Assembly: GCA_034003325.1 (NCBI GenBank)
Contig: JAVEYW010000008.1
Span: 62,001-126,000 of the forward strand
Direction of reading: 5' to 3'
Length of the DNA stretch: 64,000 nt
Source of the DNA: Desulfobacterales bacterium
GTDB taxonomy: Bacteria > Desulfobacterota > Desulfobacteria > Desulfobacterales > JAFDDL01
Positions 40,569 through 50,477 of the stretch are shown one piece after another. Position numbers and translations under genes: made by a program. The number at the start of each line of letters is the position of its first letter. The first letter of the stretch is position 1. The notes beneath the pieces were generated by a model. The model searched no databases. It was not told where the DNA came from and saw only the letters and a program-made list of their open reading frames with translations.

Positions 40569-42386
40569 ATGAGTTGTTTACGTTTAATTATCATTCTGTT
40601 CATTCTTTTTTTGGCAGGGGCCGTGAGCCCCGGGGAAATTCGAGCACAGGACCACAGGGACCAGGAACAGGTCCAAACCCAGCTGCAGGTGCTGCAAGCC
40701 TTAAACCAAATTGCAGTATCCCTGACCCATATCATCATCTATAACGACAAGGTGGTCCTCGACCAGGAATACAATGCCATCATCAACAACTTGAATTTGA
40801 GCAAGATTCCCGACGCCGACATCATTACCTTGCTGCAGGAGCTCATGGATCTTCTCACTAGTTCAAAAATTCAAGATAAGGACCGCGACTACCTCACTCA
40901 CAACTACGAAAAGAATGTTCAAAACGAGCTTAAAAAAAGAGTGCAGTCGCGCATTTTTGACACCGACCTGGTCATTAACCCCTATACGACCATTTTAAAT
41001 GCCGTACTTAACGTCGGGTCCTTTTATTTTAATTACCGCTCCCAAATGGAGGATTACAAAAAGGAGCAAGAAGAGAAGGTATGGAAAATTGAAGCCAAAA
41101 CCCTTCAGGGGCTTAATAATTTTTACAAGAAACTGCTCAAATATTCCTGGGAGTTAATGCGGCGCTATAATTTTCCCGATGAATGGCGGCTGGACGAAAA
41201 ACAGCTCAGCGATTATATCGCCATTTTAAAAGAAAATGACCTTAAACTGCGCTATCGTAAATTGGAGCGGATCGAAAACGGCTTTCAGAAATTTCCACCC
41301 TACTGGTATTACCGTGGACAAGCGGCCCAGGAAATCGGAAATAAAGCGGAAGCACTGCGCTGCTTCAACCAGTTTCAGCTCATTCATCAGGGCATTTTAC
41401 GAAAGGATCCCTATGCGGCCTCCACCGCCATGTGCAAAACCGTGTTGATGGCTGAACAGGCCACACCGGATGAGCTTAAAAACGACCTGGAAGTGATTTT
41501 GGCCAATTCGGAGGATGCCGATTGGGGCAACATCCTTTTTGTGGCCCTTCAGTATGCACGGTTGGGGGATTCGGTGAGGGCCGGCCAGCTGATATTGCGC
41601 AATTTGGACAACGGGCATTTCGCCTTCATTGAAAATCCGGATATGATTCGCACAGTCGGCCCGGTTTTACTGCTAAACGCCCAGCCCGATGTTTTCAACC
41701 GCATCATGGACACGGTGCTGGAAAATGACAAGCTTAAAAATTACGATGTGCTGTGGCTTTACGGGCAGATCCGCAACCGCGATATTTTAAAAAAAATAGA
41801 ACCGGAATTCGACCATGTGCTGTTGCTCACTGAAAGCAGATCCCTTTTGAACCCCCTTAACATGTTCAAAAGTGACAACCTGATCCTTTTTTTACCGACC
41901 CGATGGATGGCGGACAATATGGCGGTGACCTTGCGCCTCACAAATGAATCCAAAGAGCATCACTTTCAACCCGCCGAGATGGTCCCGCTACCCGCCTTTC
42001 CGGAAATAACGGTGCTAACCTTTAAAAATGTTCTTTCAATCAAAACCATTATCAAGAAAAAGCGCTGCGTGCAAATCGCCATCGCGCTTGAACGCGAAGC
42101 ACTTTCAACCGACAGAACCGATCAGGATGCTTACGGTATCGAACTGTTTTTTGCATCCAAGATCGTGCCGTCCGAAGAACATTTGTCCAAAACTGTAAAA
42201 TATTCAAACTATCTCCTCTTCACCGCCGCCGAAGACAAGCCCAAGCCCACCGATAAAAAGGCGAGCGCCGCAAAAGCTGAAGGGAAGAAAGATGCGGACG
42301 ACTACGACCTTTGGTTTGCAAAAGAAAAAATTGTGGTGAACGGTGAGATCTTTCAGTGGAGCGATGACGGCGTGATTTTTGAATAA
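40569..42386 (+). CDS. Exported protein of unknown function with helical repeats
   Basis: A 605-residue protein. A signal peptide spans about residues 1-26 (RLIIILFILFLAG, cleavage near IRA-Q). Mature residues 30-200 are helical and charged, with a coiled-coil-like stretch (YRSQMEDYKKEQEEKVWKIEAK). Residues 240-400 resemble TPR/alpha-alpha repeats (FPPYWYYRGQAAQEIGNKAEALRCFNQFQL). The final part is strand-rich with a Lys/Ala-rich low-complexity segment (about 555-575) before the C terminus WSDDGVIFE. I recognise no family. It has its own strong promoter and no close neighbour, suggesting an abundant periplasmic or surface protein. Confidence 0.8.
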   Translation: MSCLRLIIILFILFLAGAVSPGEIRAQDHRDQEQVQTQLQVLQALNQIAVSLTHIIIYNDKVVLDQEYNAIINNLNLSKIPDADIITLLQELMDLLTSSKIQDKDRDYLTHNYEKNVQNELKKRVQSRIFDTDLVINPYTTILNAVLNVGSFYFNYRSQMEDYKKEQEEKVWKIEAKTLQGLNNFYKKLLKYSWELMRRYNFPDEWRLDEKQLSDYIAILKENDLKLRYRKLERIENGFQKFPPYWYYRGQAAQEIGNKAEALRCFNQFQLIHQGILRKDPYAASTAMCKTVLMAEQATPDELKNDLEVILANSEDADWGNILFVALQYARLGDSVRAGQLILRNLDNGHFAFIENPDMIRTVGPVLLLNAQPDVFNRIMDTVLENDKLKNYDVLWLYGQIRNRDILKKIEPEFDHVLLLTESRSLLNPLNMFKSDNLILFLPTRWMADNMAVTLRLTNESKEHHFQPAEMVPLPAFPEITVLTFKNVLSIKTIIKKKRCVQIAIALEREALSTDRTDQDAYGIELFFASKIVPSEEHLSKTVKYSNYLLFTAAEDKPKPTDKKASAAKAEGKKDADDYDLWFAKEKIVVNGEIFQWSDDGVIFE

Positions 42387-42714
42387 TGGCTCACCGATGG
42401 TTAGTTTCCCCCTTGTGTTTTAATTTTGGGATGTCTGCGGGGTCGAAAATAATTTTTTAAGGCAACACCGGGTTCCCCCCGTCATTTCCCTATCAGCTGA
42501 TACAACCTTTGCAATCCAGCGCCACTGAGAAGAATGCCCCTGGCGACTCATACCGGCGCCGCTCATGACATCGACCAAGGGCGAACTTGTTTTTATTACA
42601 GAAAAATCGAATAGTTTGACAATCCCACCTGTTTTTGAGATATTTTTTTATGAAAATTGCCCGGGAAACGAATTTCGGTAATAGACCGCTCGCGCAGACG
42701 GTTGAAAGGAAACC
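42387..42714. other. 328-base intergenic region
   Basis: Apart from the promoter at 42616-42644 I see no gene, terminator or repeat. The first part is AT-rich with a T6 tract at about 42454 but no stem ahead of it. Confidence 0.4.
42616..42644 (+). promoter_or_regulatory. Sigma-70 promoter of the hybrid sensor kinase gene
   Basis: TTGACA (42616-42621), 17 bases, GATATT (42639-42644): perfect -35 and four of six at -10. Transcription would begin about 65 bases before the GTG start at 42715. Confidence 0.5.
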
Positions 42715-45255
42715 GTGAAGTATCGATATGTTTTCGGATTTCTGATTTGTACCGTCTGTCTTTGCCTCTATCTTTTTCATATAATTTACAGCGAGGCCAA
42801 AGACAGAGCCATTGCCGAATTAAATTCGCGGCAGATGATCCATGCCCGGCAGGCCCAAAAAGGGATTGAGAATTTTTTCCACAATTTAATTGCAATCATC
42901 ACGAAGCTTGCCAAGTCTGGCCATATCGCCGATATTGATGATTGGGGCCGGCACGAGATGGACTTTGCCTTAACCATTGATCCCGAGGCCATCACCGCAC
43001 TTTCCCGGGTGGATGCTTTCGGCAAAATAATCTATACATCGCCCTATAACGCCGCCCTTATCGGCCAGGACCTTTCCAGTCAAAAACACATTCATGAGAG
43101 TCTCACAACGCATCGGCCCGTTGTCAGCGATGTTTTCACCGCGGTTCAGGGGTATAAGGCCGTTGCCTTGCATGTGCCCGTGTTCAAAGGAAATGAATAC
43201 CAAGGGTCCATCGGTATTCTAATTAATTTTCAGTCTATTGCCATGCGGTTTCTGCAGGAAATTCATATCGGCAAAACCGGTTATGCCTGGATGATCGATA
43301 GAGAAGGAACAGAGATCTACTGCCCGGTTCCGGGCCATACGGGCAACTCCGTTTTCGATAACTGCAAGGATTTTCCGGACATCCTTTCCATGGCGAAGAA
43401 GATGACGCAGGGCCGCCAGGGCACGGCTGTCTATCTGTTCGATCGCATAAAAGATCAGCACCGGAAAACCGTCAAGAAGCATGCCGTCTATCTGCCGGTT
43501 ACCATCGGCGACAACTTCTGGAGCATCGTTATCGCGTCGAGCGAGGATGAATTGTTGGCATCCCTGGTAAGTTTCAAAAACAAAATTCTCGCGGTTGTGG
43601 GCCTGCTGCTGCTCTTAAGTTTTATTTTTTCCTATTTCGGCACAAAAGCATGGGGAATCGTCCGGGAGGAAACCGCAAGGCGAAAGGCTGAAGCCGCCTT
43701 GCGCGAAAGCGAGGAAATATTCAACCAATTGCTGGAGCAGAGCCCGATTTATATCTTTTTTAAAGATGAAAAAATCCGTTCCATCCGTCTGAGCAAAAAT
43801 TATGAAAAAATGCTGGGAAAACCAATAGAAGCATTGCTCGGCAAAACCATGGACGATCTTTTCCCGTCCGAGCTGGCCAAAAGCATGATCGCAGACGACA
43901 TGCGAATATTAAATGAAGGCAAAGTGATTCACACGGAAGAAGAACTTAACGGGCGGATTTATACCACCACCAAATTCCCCATTCATCTTGATGGAAAGCC
44001 GCGCTATCTTGCCGGGTACACAATTGACATCACGGACCGCAAGCAAATGGAGGAAGAAAAGCGATTTCTGGAAGAGCGACTCCAGCGGGCCGAGAAAATG
44101 GAGGCATTGGGAACCCTGGCCGGCGGGGTCGCCCACGATCTCAATAACGTGCTGGGGGTGGTTGTCGGCTATGCGGAACTGCTTTTAGACGATGTGGCAG
44201 CCCCAAGCCCACTTGCCAGCGGTCTTCAGGCTATTCTGGGCGGAGGGCAAAAAGCCGCCGCGATGGTGGAAGATCTTTTGACCCTGGCCAGAAGAGGGGT
44301 TCCCGGCAGAAGCATTTTGAATCTGAACCGGATCATCGTTACCAATCTCAATTCACCCGAATTTGAGCGCCTGTCCGCCGCCCATTCCGGCGTCCGGATC
44401 AAAACATCACTTGATCCGGACTTGCTGAACATTGCCGGTTCCGCGGTCCATCTGGCCAAAACGTTGTTCAATCTGGCTTCAAACGCGGCCGAGGCAATGC
44501 CGGACGGCGGTACTCTGACCATCCACACCACCAACCGGTACCTCGACAAGCCGATTCAAGGGTATGATGAAATCCGGGAAGGAGACTATGTCGTTCTTTC
44601 CGTATCAGACACGGGAGAAGGCATACAACCGGCCGATCTTAAACGCATCTTCGAGCCCTTTTATACGAAAAAGGTCATGGGTCGCAGCGGCACAGGCCTC
44701 GGACTGGCCGTGGTCTGGGGCACCGTGAAGGATCATCATGGATATATTAATGTTCATAGTGAAGCTGGCAAGGGCAGCACCTTTACCCTTTACTTTCCGG
44801 TGACGCGGGAAGAGCTGACCGTTGAAGCCGCCTCAATACCGATTGTTGAATATATGGGAAACGGGGAATCCATTCTGGTGGTGGATGATGTGAAAGAACA
44901 ACGAGATCTGGCAACAACGATACTCAAAAAGCTGAACTACAGTGTTGAAAGCGTTTCAAGCGGAGAAGATGCGCTGGTCTACATGAAAACGCATTCCGTA
45001 GATCTGCTGGTGCTGGATATGATTATGGACCCCGGCATGGACGGACTGGATACCTACAAGAGCGCTCTATCTATTCATCCGAAACAAAAAGCCATTATCG
45101 TCAGCGGGTTTTCCGAAACCGAGCGGGTAAATGCAGCCCTGGCCCTCGGTGCAGGGGTATATGTGAAAAAGCCCTATATCATCGAAAAACTTGGACTGGC
45201 CATTCGAAAAGAACTTGACCGCGCGAGTTTCAGGGAACCTGGGCAAAAAAAATAA
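42715..45255 (+). CDS. Membrane hybrid histidine kinase (Cache-PAS-kinase-receiver)
   Basis: An 846-residue sensor. The GTG start has AAAGGA ahead. A membrane segment at about residues 6-25 and another at about 284-305 frame a periplasmic double-Cache ligand-binding domain (PYNAALIGQDLSSQKHI, GKTGYAWMIDREG). A PAS domain follows (about 330-445), then a kinase core with the phospho-histidine in GGVAHDLNN (about residue 474), NLASNAAEAMP, SDTGEGI and GRSGTGLGLAV, and a C-terminal receiver from about residue 718 with phospho-Asp in LLVLDMIMDPGMDG. Such proteins sense small organic ligands and feed a phosphorelay. argS lies downstream and is not a functional partner. Confidence 0.92.
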   Translation: MKYRYVFGFLICTVCLCLYLFHIIYSEAKDRAIAELNSRQMIHARQAQKGIENFFHNLIAIITKLAKSGHIADIDDWGRHEMDFALTIDPEAITALSRVDAFGKIIYTSPYNAALIGQDLSSQKHIHESLTTHRPVVSDVFTAVQGYKAVALHVPVFKGNEYQGSIGILINFQSIAMRFLQEIHIGKTGYAWMIDREGTEIYCPVPGHTGNSVFDNCKDFPDILSMAKKMTQGRQGTAVYLFDRIKDQHRKTVKKHAVYLPVTIGDNFWSIVIASSEDELLASLVSFKNKILAVVGLLLLLSFIFSYFGTKAWGIVREETARRKAEAALRESEEIFNQLLEQSPIYIFFKDEKIRSIRLSKNYEKMLGKPIEALLGKTMDDLFPSELAKSMIADDMRILNEGKVIHTEEELNGRIYTTTKFPIHLDGKPRYLAGYTIDITDRKQMEEEKRFLEERLQRAEKMEALGTLAGGVAHDLNNVLGVVVGYAELLLDDVAAPSPLASGLQAILGGGQKAAAMVEDLLTLARRGVPGRSILNLNRIIVTNLNSPEFERLSAAHSGVRIKTSLDPDLLNIAGSAVHLAKTLFNLASNAAEAMPDGGTLTIHTTNRYLDKPIQGYDEIREGDYVVLSVSDTGEGIQPADLKRIFEPFYTKKVMGRSGTGLGLAVVWGTVKDHHGYINVHSEAGKGSTFTLYFPVTREELTVEAASIPIVEYMGNGESILVVDDVKEQRDLATTILKKLNYSVESVSSGEDALVYMKTHSVDLLVLDMIMDPGMDGLDTYKSALSIHPKQKAIIVSGFSETERVNAALALGAGVYVKKPYIIEKLGLAIRKELDRASFREPGQKK

Positions 45256-45387
45256 ATCAACTTGAAACCGCCCTGCAAAATGGTCTATGTCTGGAGCGGT
45301 TTTTTAATTCATTTTCAAGAACAATTCGGATGCACCGGCCGATGCGGCGGAACATCGAAACCCATTAAGAATCTGGAAACCGTTATA

Positions 45388-47160
45388 ATGAACCTGGATC
45401 GTCTGACGCATGCCGTACTGGATCACTTTAACCGGGCCGCCGAGGCGGCCTTCGGCCAAATCCCACCCGAGGTGAAAATTGTCGCTCCGCCCAATGTGGC
45501 CATGGGCGATTTTGCCATCGAGTGCTTTGCCCTGGCAAAAACCTTTCGAAAAGCCCCCAACCAGATCGCGCCACAAATCGCGGAGCGTTTTGAAAAAGGC
45601 GATTTGATACAGGAAGTTACCGCAGCGGGGCCGTATATCAATGTCAAAATAAATCCCGGTGAGCTCTTTTACTACGCATGCAAGGAGCTTTTCACCCTGC
45701 CCCCGTTTGTCACGCCGCCCATATCCAAAGATTCCCGGCGGGTAATGGTGGAATATCTTTCACCCAACACCAATAAGCCGTTGCATTTGGGCCATGTGCG
45801 AAACGGCGCGCTCGGAATGGCGGTGGCCCGGCTGTATGAAGCCACCGGGTGTAACACCATTAAAGCCAACCTCGTCAACGACCGGGGCGTTCATATCTGT
45901 AAAAGCATGCTGGCCTGGCAAACCTGGGGGAACGGCACAACGCCTGAGACCGAAGGGATGAAAGGCGATCATTTCGTGGGACACTGGTATGTGCGCTTTG
46001 CAAAGGAAGCCGATACCAACCCAAGCCTGGAAGAAAAAGCCCAGACCATGTTGCAGCAATGGGAAAACGGGGATTCGGAAATCATCCGCATTTGGAAGAT
46101 GATGAATGAATGGGTTTACGCGGGCTTTGCCGAGACCTATCGAAGACTCGGCCTTGCCTTTGACGCGTTCTACTACGAATCGCAAACGTATCAACACGGC
46201 AAGCAGGCGATCTTGGAAGGACTTGAAAAAGGCATTTTGTTTCGGGATCAAAAAGGCAACACGGTTTTTTCTCTTCCCGAGAAAAGTTTCGGTTTAAATG
46301 AAAACGGCGAGCCGAAAAAAATCACCCTGCTGCGACCCGACGGCACAAGCCTGTATATGACCCAGGATATCGGCACCACGCTTTTGAAAGTGGCGGATCA
46401 TCACCTTGAATCGTGCATTTTTGTGGTCGGAAGTGAGCAGAATTATCATTTCCAATGTCTCTTCACGCTGCTGGACGCTCTGGGGAATGAGTGGGCGAAA
46501 AATTGCCACCATTTATCTTACGGCATGGTCTATCTTCCGGAAGGGAAAATGAAATCCCGGGAGGGAAAGGTGGTGGACGCCGATGATCTGATCACGAGCA
46601 TGGAAGCCCTGGCCGCCGAAGAGGTGCGAAAGCGTGATCCGGATCATGAACTCACGGAGGCGGAGGTATTGAGGCGAGCCGAGAAAATCGCATCGGGCGC
46701 CATCAAATTCTACCTGTTGCGAGTCAAACCGGCCCAGGACATTCACTTCGATCCGCAGGAATCCATTTCATTTGACGGCTTCACCGGCCCCTATTGCCAA
46801 TATGCCTACGCCCGCATTTGCGGCATTTTGAGAAAAGCGGCGGAAAGGGGATTCGATATTGCAACGCAACCCGGCGCCATGCATCTTTTGGGGGAAGAAG
46901 AAGAACTCGTTCTGGCTCACTTGCTGATTCGATTTCCGGAAGCCGTGGCGCGGGCGGCCAGGGAACTTAACCCCTCTTTCATCGGCAATTACATCTTTAA
47001 CACAGCCAAATCCTTTAATCAGTTTTACAACAAGCACTCAGTCATCAACGCGGAGGAAAAGGAATTGGCCATCGCAAGGCTTCATCTAACCGCTGCCGTG
47101 GCCCGCATGATAAAGGAAGGACTGCGGCTTCTTAATATTGACGTTATGGAAAAAATGTAG
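45388..47160 (+). CDS. argS: Arginyl-tRNA synthetase
   Basis: A 590-residue class I synthetase. ATG at 45388 has GGAAAC ahead; the upstream in-frame TTG region is unsupported. The N-terminal domain (about 1-95) is the additional Arg-tRNA-binding domain. HIGH appears as PLHLGHVRNG and KMSKS as KMKSREG. A C-terminal DALR anticodon-binding domain starts near residue 475 and ends in the GLRLLNIDVMEKM helix. It joins arginine to tRNA-Arg using ATP, in the cytoplasm. It follows the sensor kinase by 132 bases; cotranscription cannot be excluded. Confidence 0.95.
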   Translation: MNLDRLTHAVLDHFNRAAEAAFGQIPPEVKIVAPPNVAMGDFAIECFALAKTFRKAPNQIAPQIAERFEKGDLIQEVTAAGPYINVKINPGELFYYACKELFTLPPFVTPPISKDSRRVMVEYLSPNTNKPLHLGHVRNGALGMAVARLYEATGCNTIKANLVNDRGVHICKSMLAWQTWGNGTTPETEGMKGDHFVGHWYVRFAKEADTNPSLEEKAQTMLQQWENGDSEIIRIWKMMNEWVYAGFAETYRRLGLAFDAFYYESQTYQHGKQAILEGLEKGILFRDQKGNTVFSLPEKSFGLNENGEPKKITLLRPDGTSLYMTQDIGTTLLKVADHHLESCIFVVGSEQNYHFQCLFTLLDALGNEWAKNCHHLSYGMVYLPEGKMKSREGKVVDADDLITSMEALAAEEVRKRDPDHELTEAEVLRRAEKIASGAIKFYLLRVKPAQDIHFDPQESISFDGFTGPYCQYAYARICGILRKAAERGFDIATQPGAMHLLGEEEELVLAHLLIRFPEAVARAARELNPSFIGNYIFNTAKSFNQFYNKHSVINAEEKELAIARLHLTAAVARMIKEGLRLLNIDVMEKM

Positions 47161-47262
47161 CGCATTCGGCAACAACCGGCACCAATTTCGTTCCGCAGCC
47201 GACAAGTATCAGGACCCTGATTTGCGTCGTAGCGGAAAACTTGTAGTTGTCGATTTAAGCCA

Positions 47263-47817
47263 CTATACGCCACGCTCAAGAACTTTCGGATCCTGCATCA
47301 AGCGCTCACGAATGCCTTTGCTCACATGATAGGTTCGACTGAACTCCGACCAGAAATCCTTGTCCTTTTCCTGCCATCCGGGGCCGAATCGTTCATTAAA
47401 ATAGTCCCCGAGAATCTCAAACAGGAATTTCCAGGTCGGCTCGCCTCGCTGCCAGGTTCCCAGCAGTTTTTCCAGCATTTTATCCAGATCCGCCAGTACT
47501 TCCTTCGGGAAATAGGCGATGGCCCCCTTTTGTATGGACGCCATCAGGGTTTCGGGATTCACGGCATGGGCGGTCAACATGACCGTGGGTATCTTTTTTG
47601 CGACACATTCCCCCAGCAGCACCAGACCGTTGACCCCCATGATATCCAAAATCGCCAGATCATACGGATTCATTTTTATTTTTTGAACCGCCTGCTCGTA
47701 ATCCTGCGCCGTATCGATTTTCGCAAGGTCCAGAATCTCCTCGACGGACTCCAGAATATCCGGATCATCGTCCACCACCAAAATATGTTTTCCCGACAAA
47801 TAAGATGAAGATGTCAC
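47263..47817 (-). CDS. Response regulator with C-terminal helical extension
   Basis: A 184-residue protein. The start is GTG at 47817 with AAGGAGAG ahead. The receiver (about 10-125) has VVDDDPD, phospho-Asp in YDLAILDIMG and Lys in AYFPKEV, with proline-lysine order changed from the usual KP. Residues 126-184 form a helical extension rich in Trp/Phe and charges (PTWKFLFEILGDYFNERF, KDKDFWSEFSRTY) that is not a DNA-binding domain I know. It follows the histidine kinase gene by 51 bases and is its likely partner. Confidence 0.88.
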   Translation of the reverse strand: MTSSSYLSGKHILVVDDDPDILESVEEILDLAKIDTAQDYEQAVQKIKMNPYDLAILDIMGVNGLVLLGECVAKKIPTVMLTAHAVNPETLMASIQKGAIAYFPKEVLADLDKMLEKLLGTWQRGEPTWKFLFEILGDYFNERFGPGWQEKDKDFWSEFSRTYHVSKGIRERLMQDPKVLERGV

Positions 47818-47868
47818 TGGACTCTCCTTTTAAAAATGCCATTGCACCGCAACGGTTTAATATGATAT

Positions 47869-48672
47869 TTAAATCGGCATAATGAACCGAAAAACAGCGC
47901 CACGTCCCCGGCCACTTCTTAATAAAATATCCCCCCCGAGACATCTTGCCAGGGCCCGGGCACCGGCAAGGCCGAGCCCATGACCCTTTCGGGGTAAGTC
48001 CAAACATGCGTTCGCTCGCATATAACGTTGAAAAATCTGTTTATGAAAGGATGCCGGTACGCCGGGGCCATCATCCCGAACATCTACAATAAAGCCGACC
48101 GGACCGATATCCACCCTTATCTCGACCTGTTTCTTGCGATGATACAGCGCGTTTTTGACCAGGTTACCGACAATTTGCTGAAACTTTCGCTGATCCTGAA
48201 CAATCTCGACCTGATTCGCCTGCTCCGACACCTCGAACAGAACATTTTCCCGCTGCAGCGCTTCGCCGATCTGCCGGCGTGTCTGCGCCGGTGCGATCGA
48301 TTCGGCCAACTCGACGGATACACTCTCCGCAGCCTCGACCAGTGCCGTGAAAACCGCCTCTGCGGGTCGAAACATTTCCGAAATAAAACAGCCGGATTCA
48401 CCGCGCCCGATTTCAAGAAGTTCTTGAAGAAGTCTTCCGGCTTTGCGCGAATTTCTCAGGGCGCGCTCTAGTGTCCGTCTTTGTCGCTCGGATAAGGGCC
48501 CGAACTTGTCCGGGCGCTCCAGAAGCGTTCGTATGCCGGCCTCTATCACAGCGACGGGATCCTTCAGTTCATGCACAAGAAAATCCACATCAATTTCCCT
48601 GAAAAACCCGATTGACGACGATTCGGAAGAATTCTTCACGCTTTCCTTAAGGATTTGGCGGGTTTCCGACAT
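47869..48672 (-). CDS. Soluble histidine kinase
   Basis: A 267-residue kinase without sensor domain or membrane segment. ATG at 48672 has GAGGCC ahead. The phospho-histidine is His34 in FLVHELKDPV; the ATPase domain has NLVKNALYH, VRDDGPGVP and KGHGLGLAGA. With no input domain of its own, the signal must come from a partner, perhaps the dynamin-like GTPase encoded 64 bases upstream. A receiver gene follows 51 bases downstream. The three genes form a minus-strand run. Confidence 0.9.
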   Translation of the reverse strand: MSETRQILKESVKNSSESSSIGFFREIDVDFLVHELKDPVAVIEAGIRTLLERPDKFGPLSERQRRTLERALRNSRKAGRLLQELLEIGRGESGCFISEMFRPAEAVFTALVEAAESVSVELAESIAPAQTRRQIGEALQRENVLFEVSEQANQVEIVQDQRKFQQIVGNLVKNALYHRKKQVEIRVDIGPVGFIVDVRDDGPGVPASFHKQIFQRYMRANACLDLPRKGHGLGLAGARALARCLGGDILLRSGRGRGAVFRFIMPI

Positions 48673-48736
48673 ATTGAATTCGGCCTCATTGAAACCATAA
48701 TATACAAAAGGCGACAGCGCCCAACTTGCCGCCATA

Positions 48737-50206
48737 CTACAATGATTCGGACTTCACCACCGGTCGCGACAACTCATCGGGAGCGACCGTCGGCTCATCG
48801 TACGGGGAATCAAGCGAAATTTGCACTCCCGGCTCATCTCCTTCGGCAACGATCAGGCGGTCCATTGAAAAATACCGCTTAAGATCTTCTCGAATGAACC
48901 GGTCCACCCGCTCAAGGTTTTTCTGGTGCGGGTGGGACAAGGCCTTCATATCAAGTTCCGGTGCTGATATCAGTGCCAACACATTACCGCGCACACGCTG
49001 CCAGATATATTCTTGGTAGGGAGTGGTGAGCGAAACCAGGCGGTCCACATCCTCCCGACAAGCCTGAAAATATCGCGGTAACCGCCATTTGGTAAACCAA
49101 AGCGCCGAAGCGGACCAAGTGATCAACACACCGAACAACGGCAGCACCAGCTTGTCGATTGCGACCGCTCCAGCTAAAAGAGATAACAGAAATGAGCGGC
49201 CCCCCGACCCGGTCACCATGGCGGAAAACAGATCGATCGTTATAAACACGCCGATACCACCGATAACGGCTTTCTTAACCACACCTCGCAATGCGCACCG
49301 CCCGCCCTTGACAAATTCGACCATTGCCTCCGCGGTCAGTTTGAGTTCATGAAGCTTTCGATCGAGCAGGTGCAGAATATGGCTGATTTTATGCCCCGGA
49401 GCAGCCAGAATTTTCTCCTTGAGCTGATTGCGCTCATCCACCCATGCTTCGAGTGCTTTGGTTTTGCGGCGCACAGTCGGAGAAAACGTTAAAAAAATTC
49501 TAGGGATATCCTTGCGCCCGGTCATCTGGGAAAGGTTCCAGCACAGCGTGCCGTAAGAACGAATCAGATCGCCGAGGTTATCACATTCATCAATGCGGCT
49601 CATCACGTAGACCACCCGATCTTCCTCGGATGTTTCCGGAAGCGTGCCGCGAATTGTTGTATAAGTTTCCTTGATGGTGCCGGCCTTGTGCGGATCAAAC
49701 ATCAACACCACCAGATCCGCAAGCAGGGCAAACTCACCGATCACCTTTTCAAAATCATATCCTCTGCCCTTTTCCGTCACCGAATCAAGCATTCCGGGCG
49801 TATCGATAATCGCCAGGTTTTCCAGCAGAGGAAAATCAATCAGTTTCATTTGGAAATGGGAGCTGAGTTTCTCTCCATAGGCTTTGAGCCTTGAAAACGG
49901 CAGCTGATCATCATTCACCAGAGACGCGCCGGTGACCAGACCCAATTTTTCGTTGACCCCCGGCGCCGTGATAACGGTAAAAGAATCATCGGTAGGCGCC
50001 TGGCCGGTAAGCTGAATCTCCGCATCTAGAAGCTCATTGATCAATGTCGATTTTCCCGATGAATAATTGCCCAGCAGCAAAACGATCGGTTTCCATTTGA
50101 GCACCATCGCCAATTCGCCTGAATCAAGCAAATATTCTTCAAACAGAGGAAACAGCTTTTTTTCAACCCGGGCTTGAATCTCTCGCTGCAGCTTCTTCTC
50201 ATTCAT
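48737..50206 (-). CDS. Dynamin-like/EHD-like GTPase with membrane segments
   Basis: A 489-residue protein. ATG at 50206 is used; the open frame extends 54 codons upstream with no ribosome site. The GTPase domain has G1 GNYSSGKST (residues 46-54), G2 APTDDSFTV, G3 DTPGMLD and a G4-like VMSRIDE, in the pattern of bacterial dynamin-like and EHD proteins. A helical stalk follows, then two hydrophobic stretches (about 320-340 and 347-385) that may insert into the membrane, and a C-terminal helical part. The family remodels or senses membranes using GTP. It is followed by a kinase and a receiver gene, so membrane state may be reported to a two-component system. Membrane role is inference. Confidence 0.82.
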   Translation of the reverse strand: MNEKKLQREIQARVEKKLFPLFEEYLLDSGELAMVLKWKPIVLLLGNYSSGKSTLINELLDAEIQLTGQAPTDDSFTVITAPGVNEKLGLVTGASLVNDDQLPFSRLKAYGEKLSSHFQMKLIDFPLLENLAIIDTPGMLDSVTEKGRGYDFEKVIGEFALLADLVVLMFDPHKAGTIKETYTTIRGTLPETSEEDRVVYVMSRIDECDNLGDLIRSYGTLCWNLSQMTGRKDIPRIFLTFSPTVRRKTKALEAWVDERNQLKEKILAAPGHKISHILHLLDRKLHELKLTAEAMVEFVKGGRCALRGVVKKAVIGGIGVFITIDLFSAMVTGSGGRSFLLSLLAGAVAIDKLVLPLFGVLITWSASALWFTKWRLPRYFQACREDVDRLVSLTTPYQEYIWQRVRGNVLALISAPELDMKALSHPHQKNLERVDRFIREDLKRYFSMDRLIVAEGDEPGVQISLDSPYDEPTVAPDELSRPVVKSESL

Positions 50207-50400
50207 TTGAAGGGTCCCCGTGTTTACTGCGCGGCCTTGAAGATCTATCCAGCGCGCGTCCATTCGAAAATGACAGCGCCAGTTTTTCGTACATAGCAGT
50301 TTTTTATTCATTTTTCCATAAGGAATGGTGAAATGGGCAAAGCCTTCGCGCCAGACCCGTTTTACCATTAGGTGAGCAACAAGGCTGTAATAAAAAAATG

Positions 50401-50429
50401 TTGATATTTATAAACACATTGTTTATAAA
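50401..50429 (+). promoter_or_regulatory. Promoter of the CI-like repressor with overlapping perfect palindrome
   Basis: TTGATA (50401-50406), 17 bases, TATAAA (50424-50429). Across the spacer and -10 lies a 9-base perfect inverted repeat, TTTATAAAC (50407-50415), five bases, GTTTATAAA (50421-50429). This is a typical autoregulation layout: repressor bound here would block RNA polymerase. The start codon lies 48 bases downstream. Confidence 0.75.
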
Positions 50430-50477
50430 GTATGAAACGAGCCAATTTTCCTCCCTCAAACAACCGGAGCCATTTAT

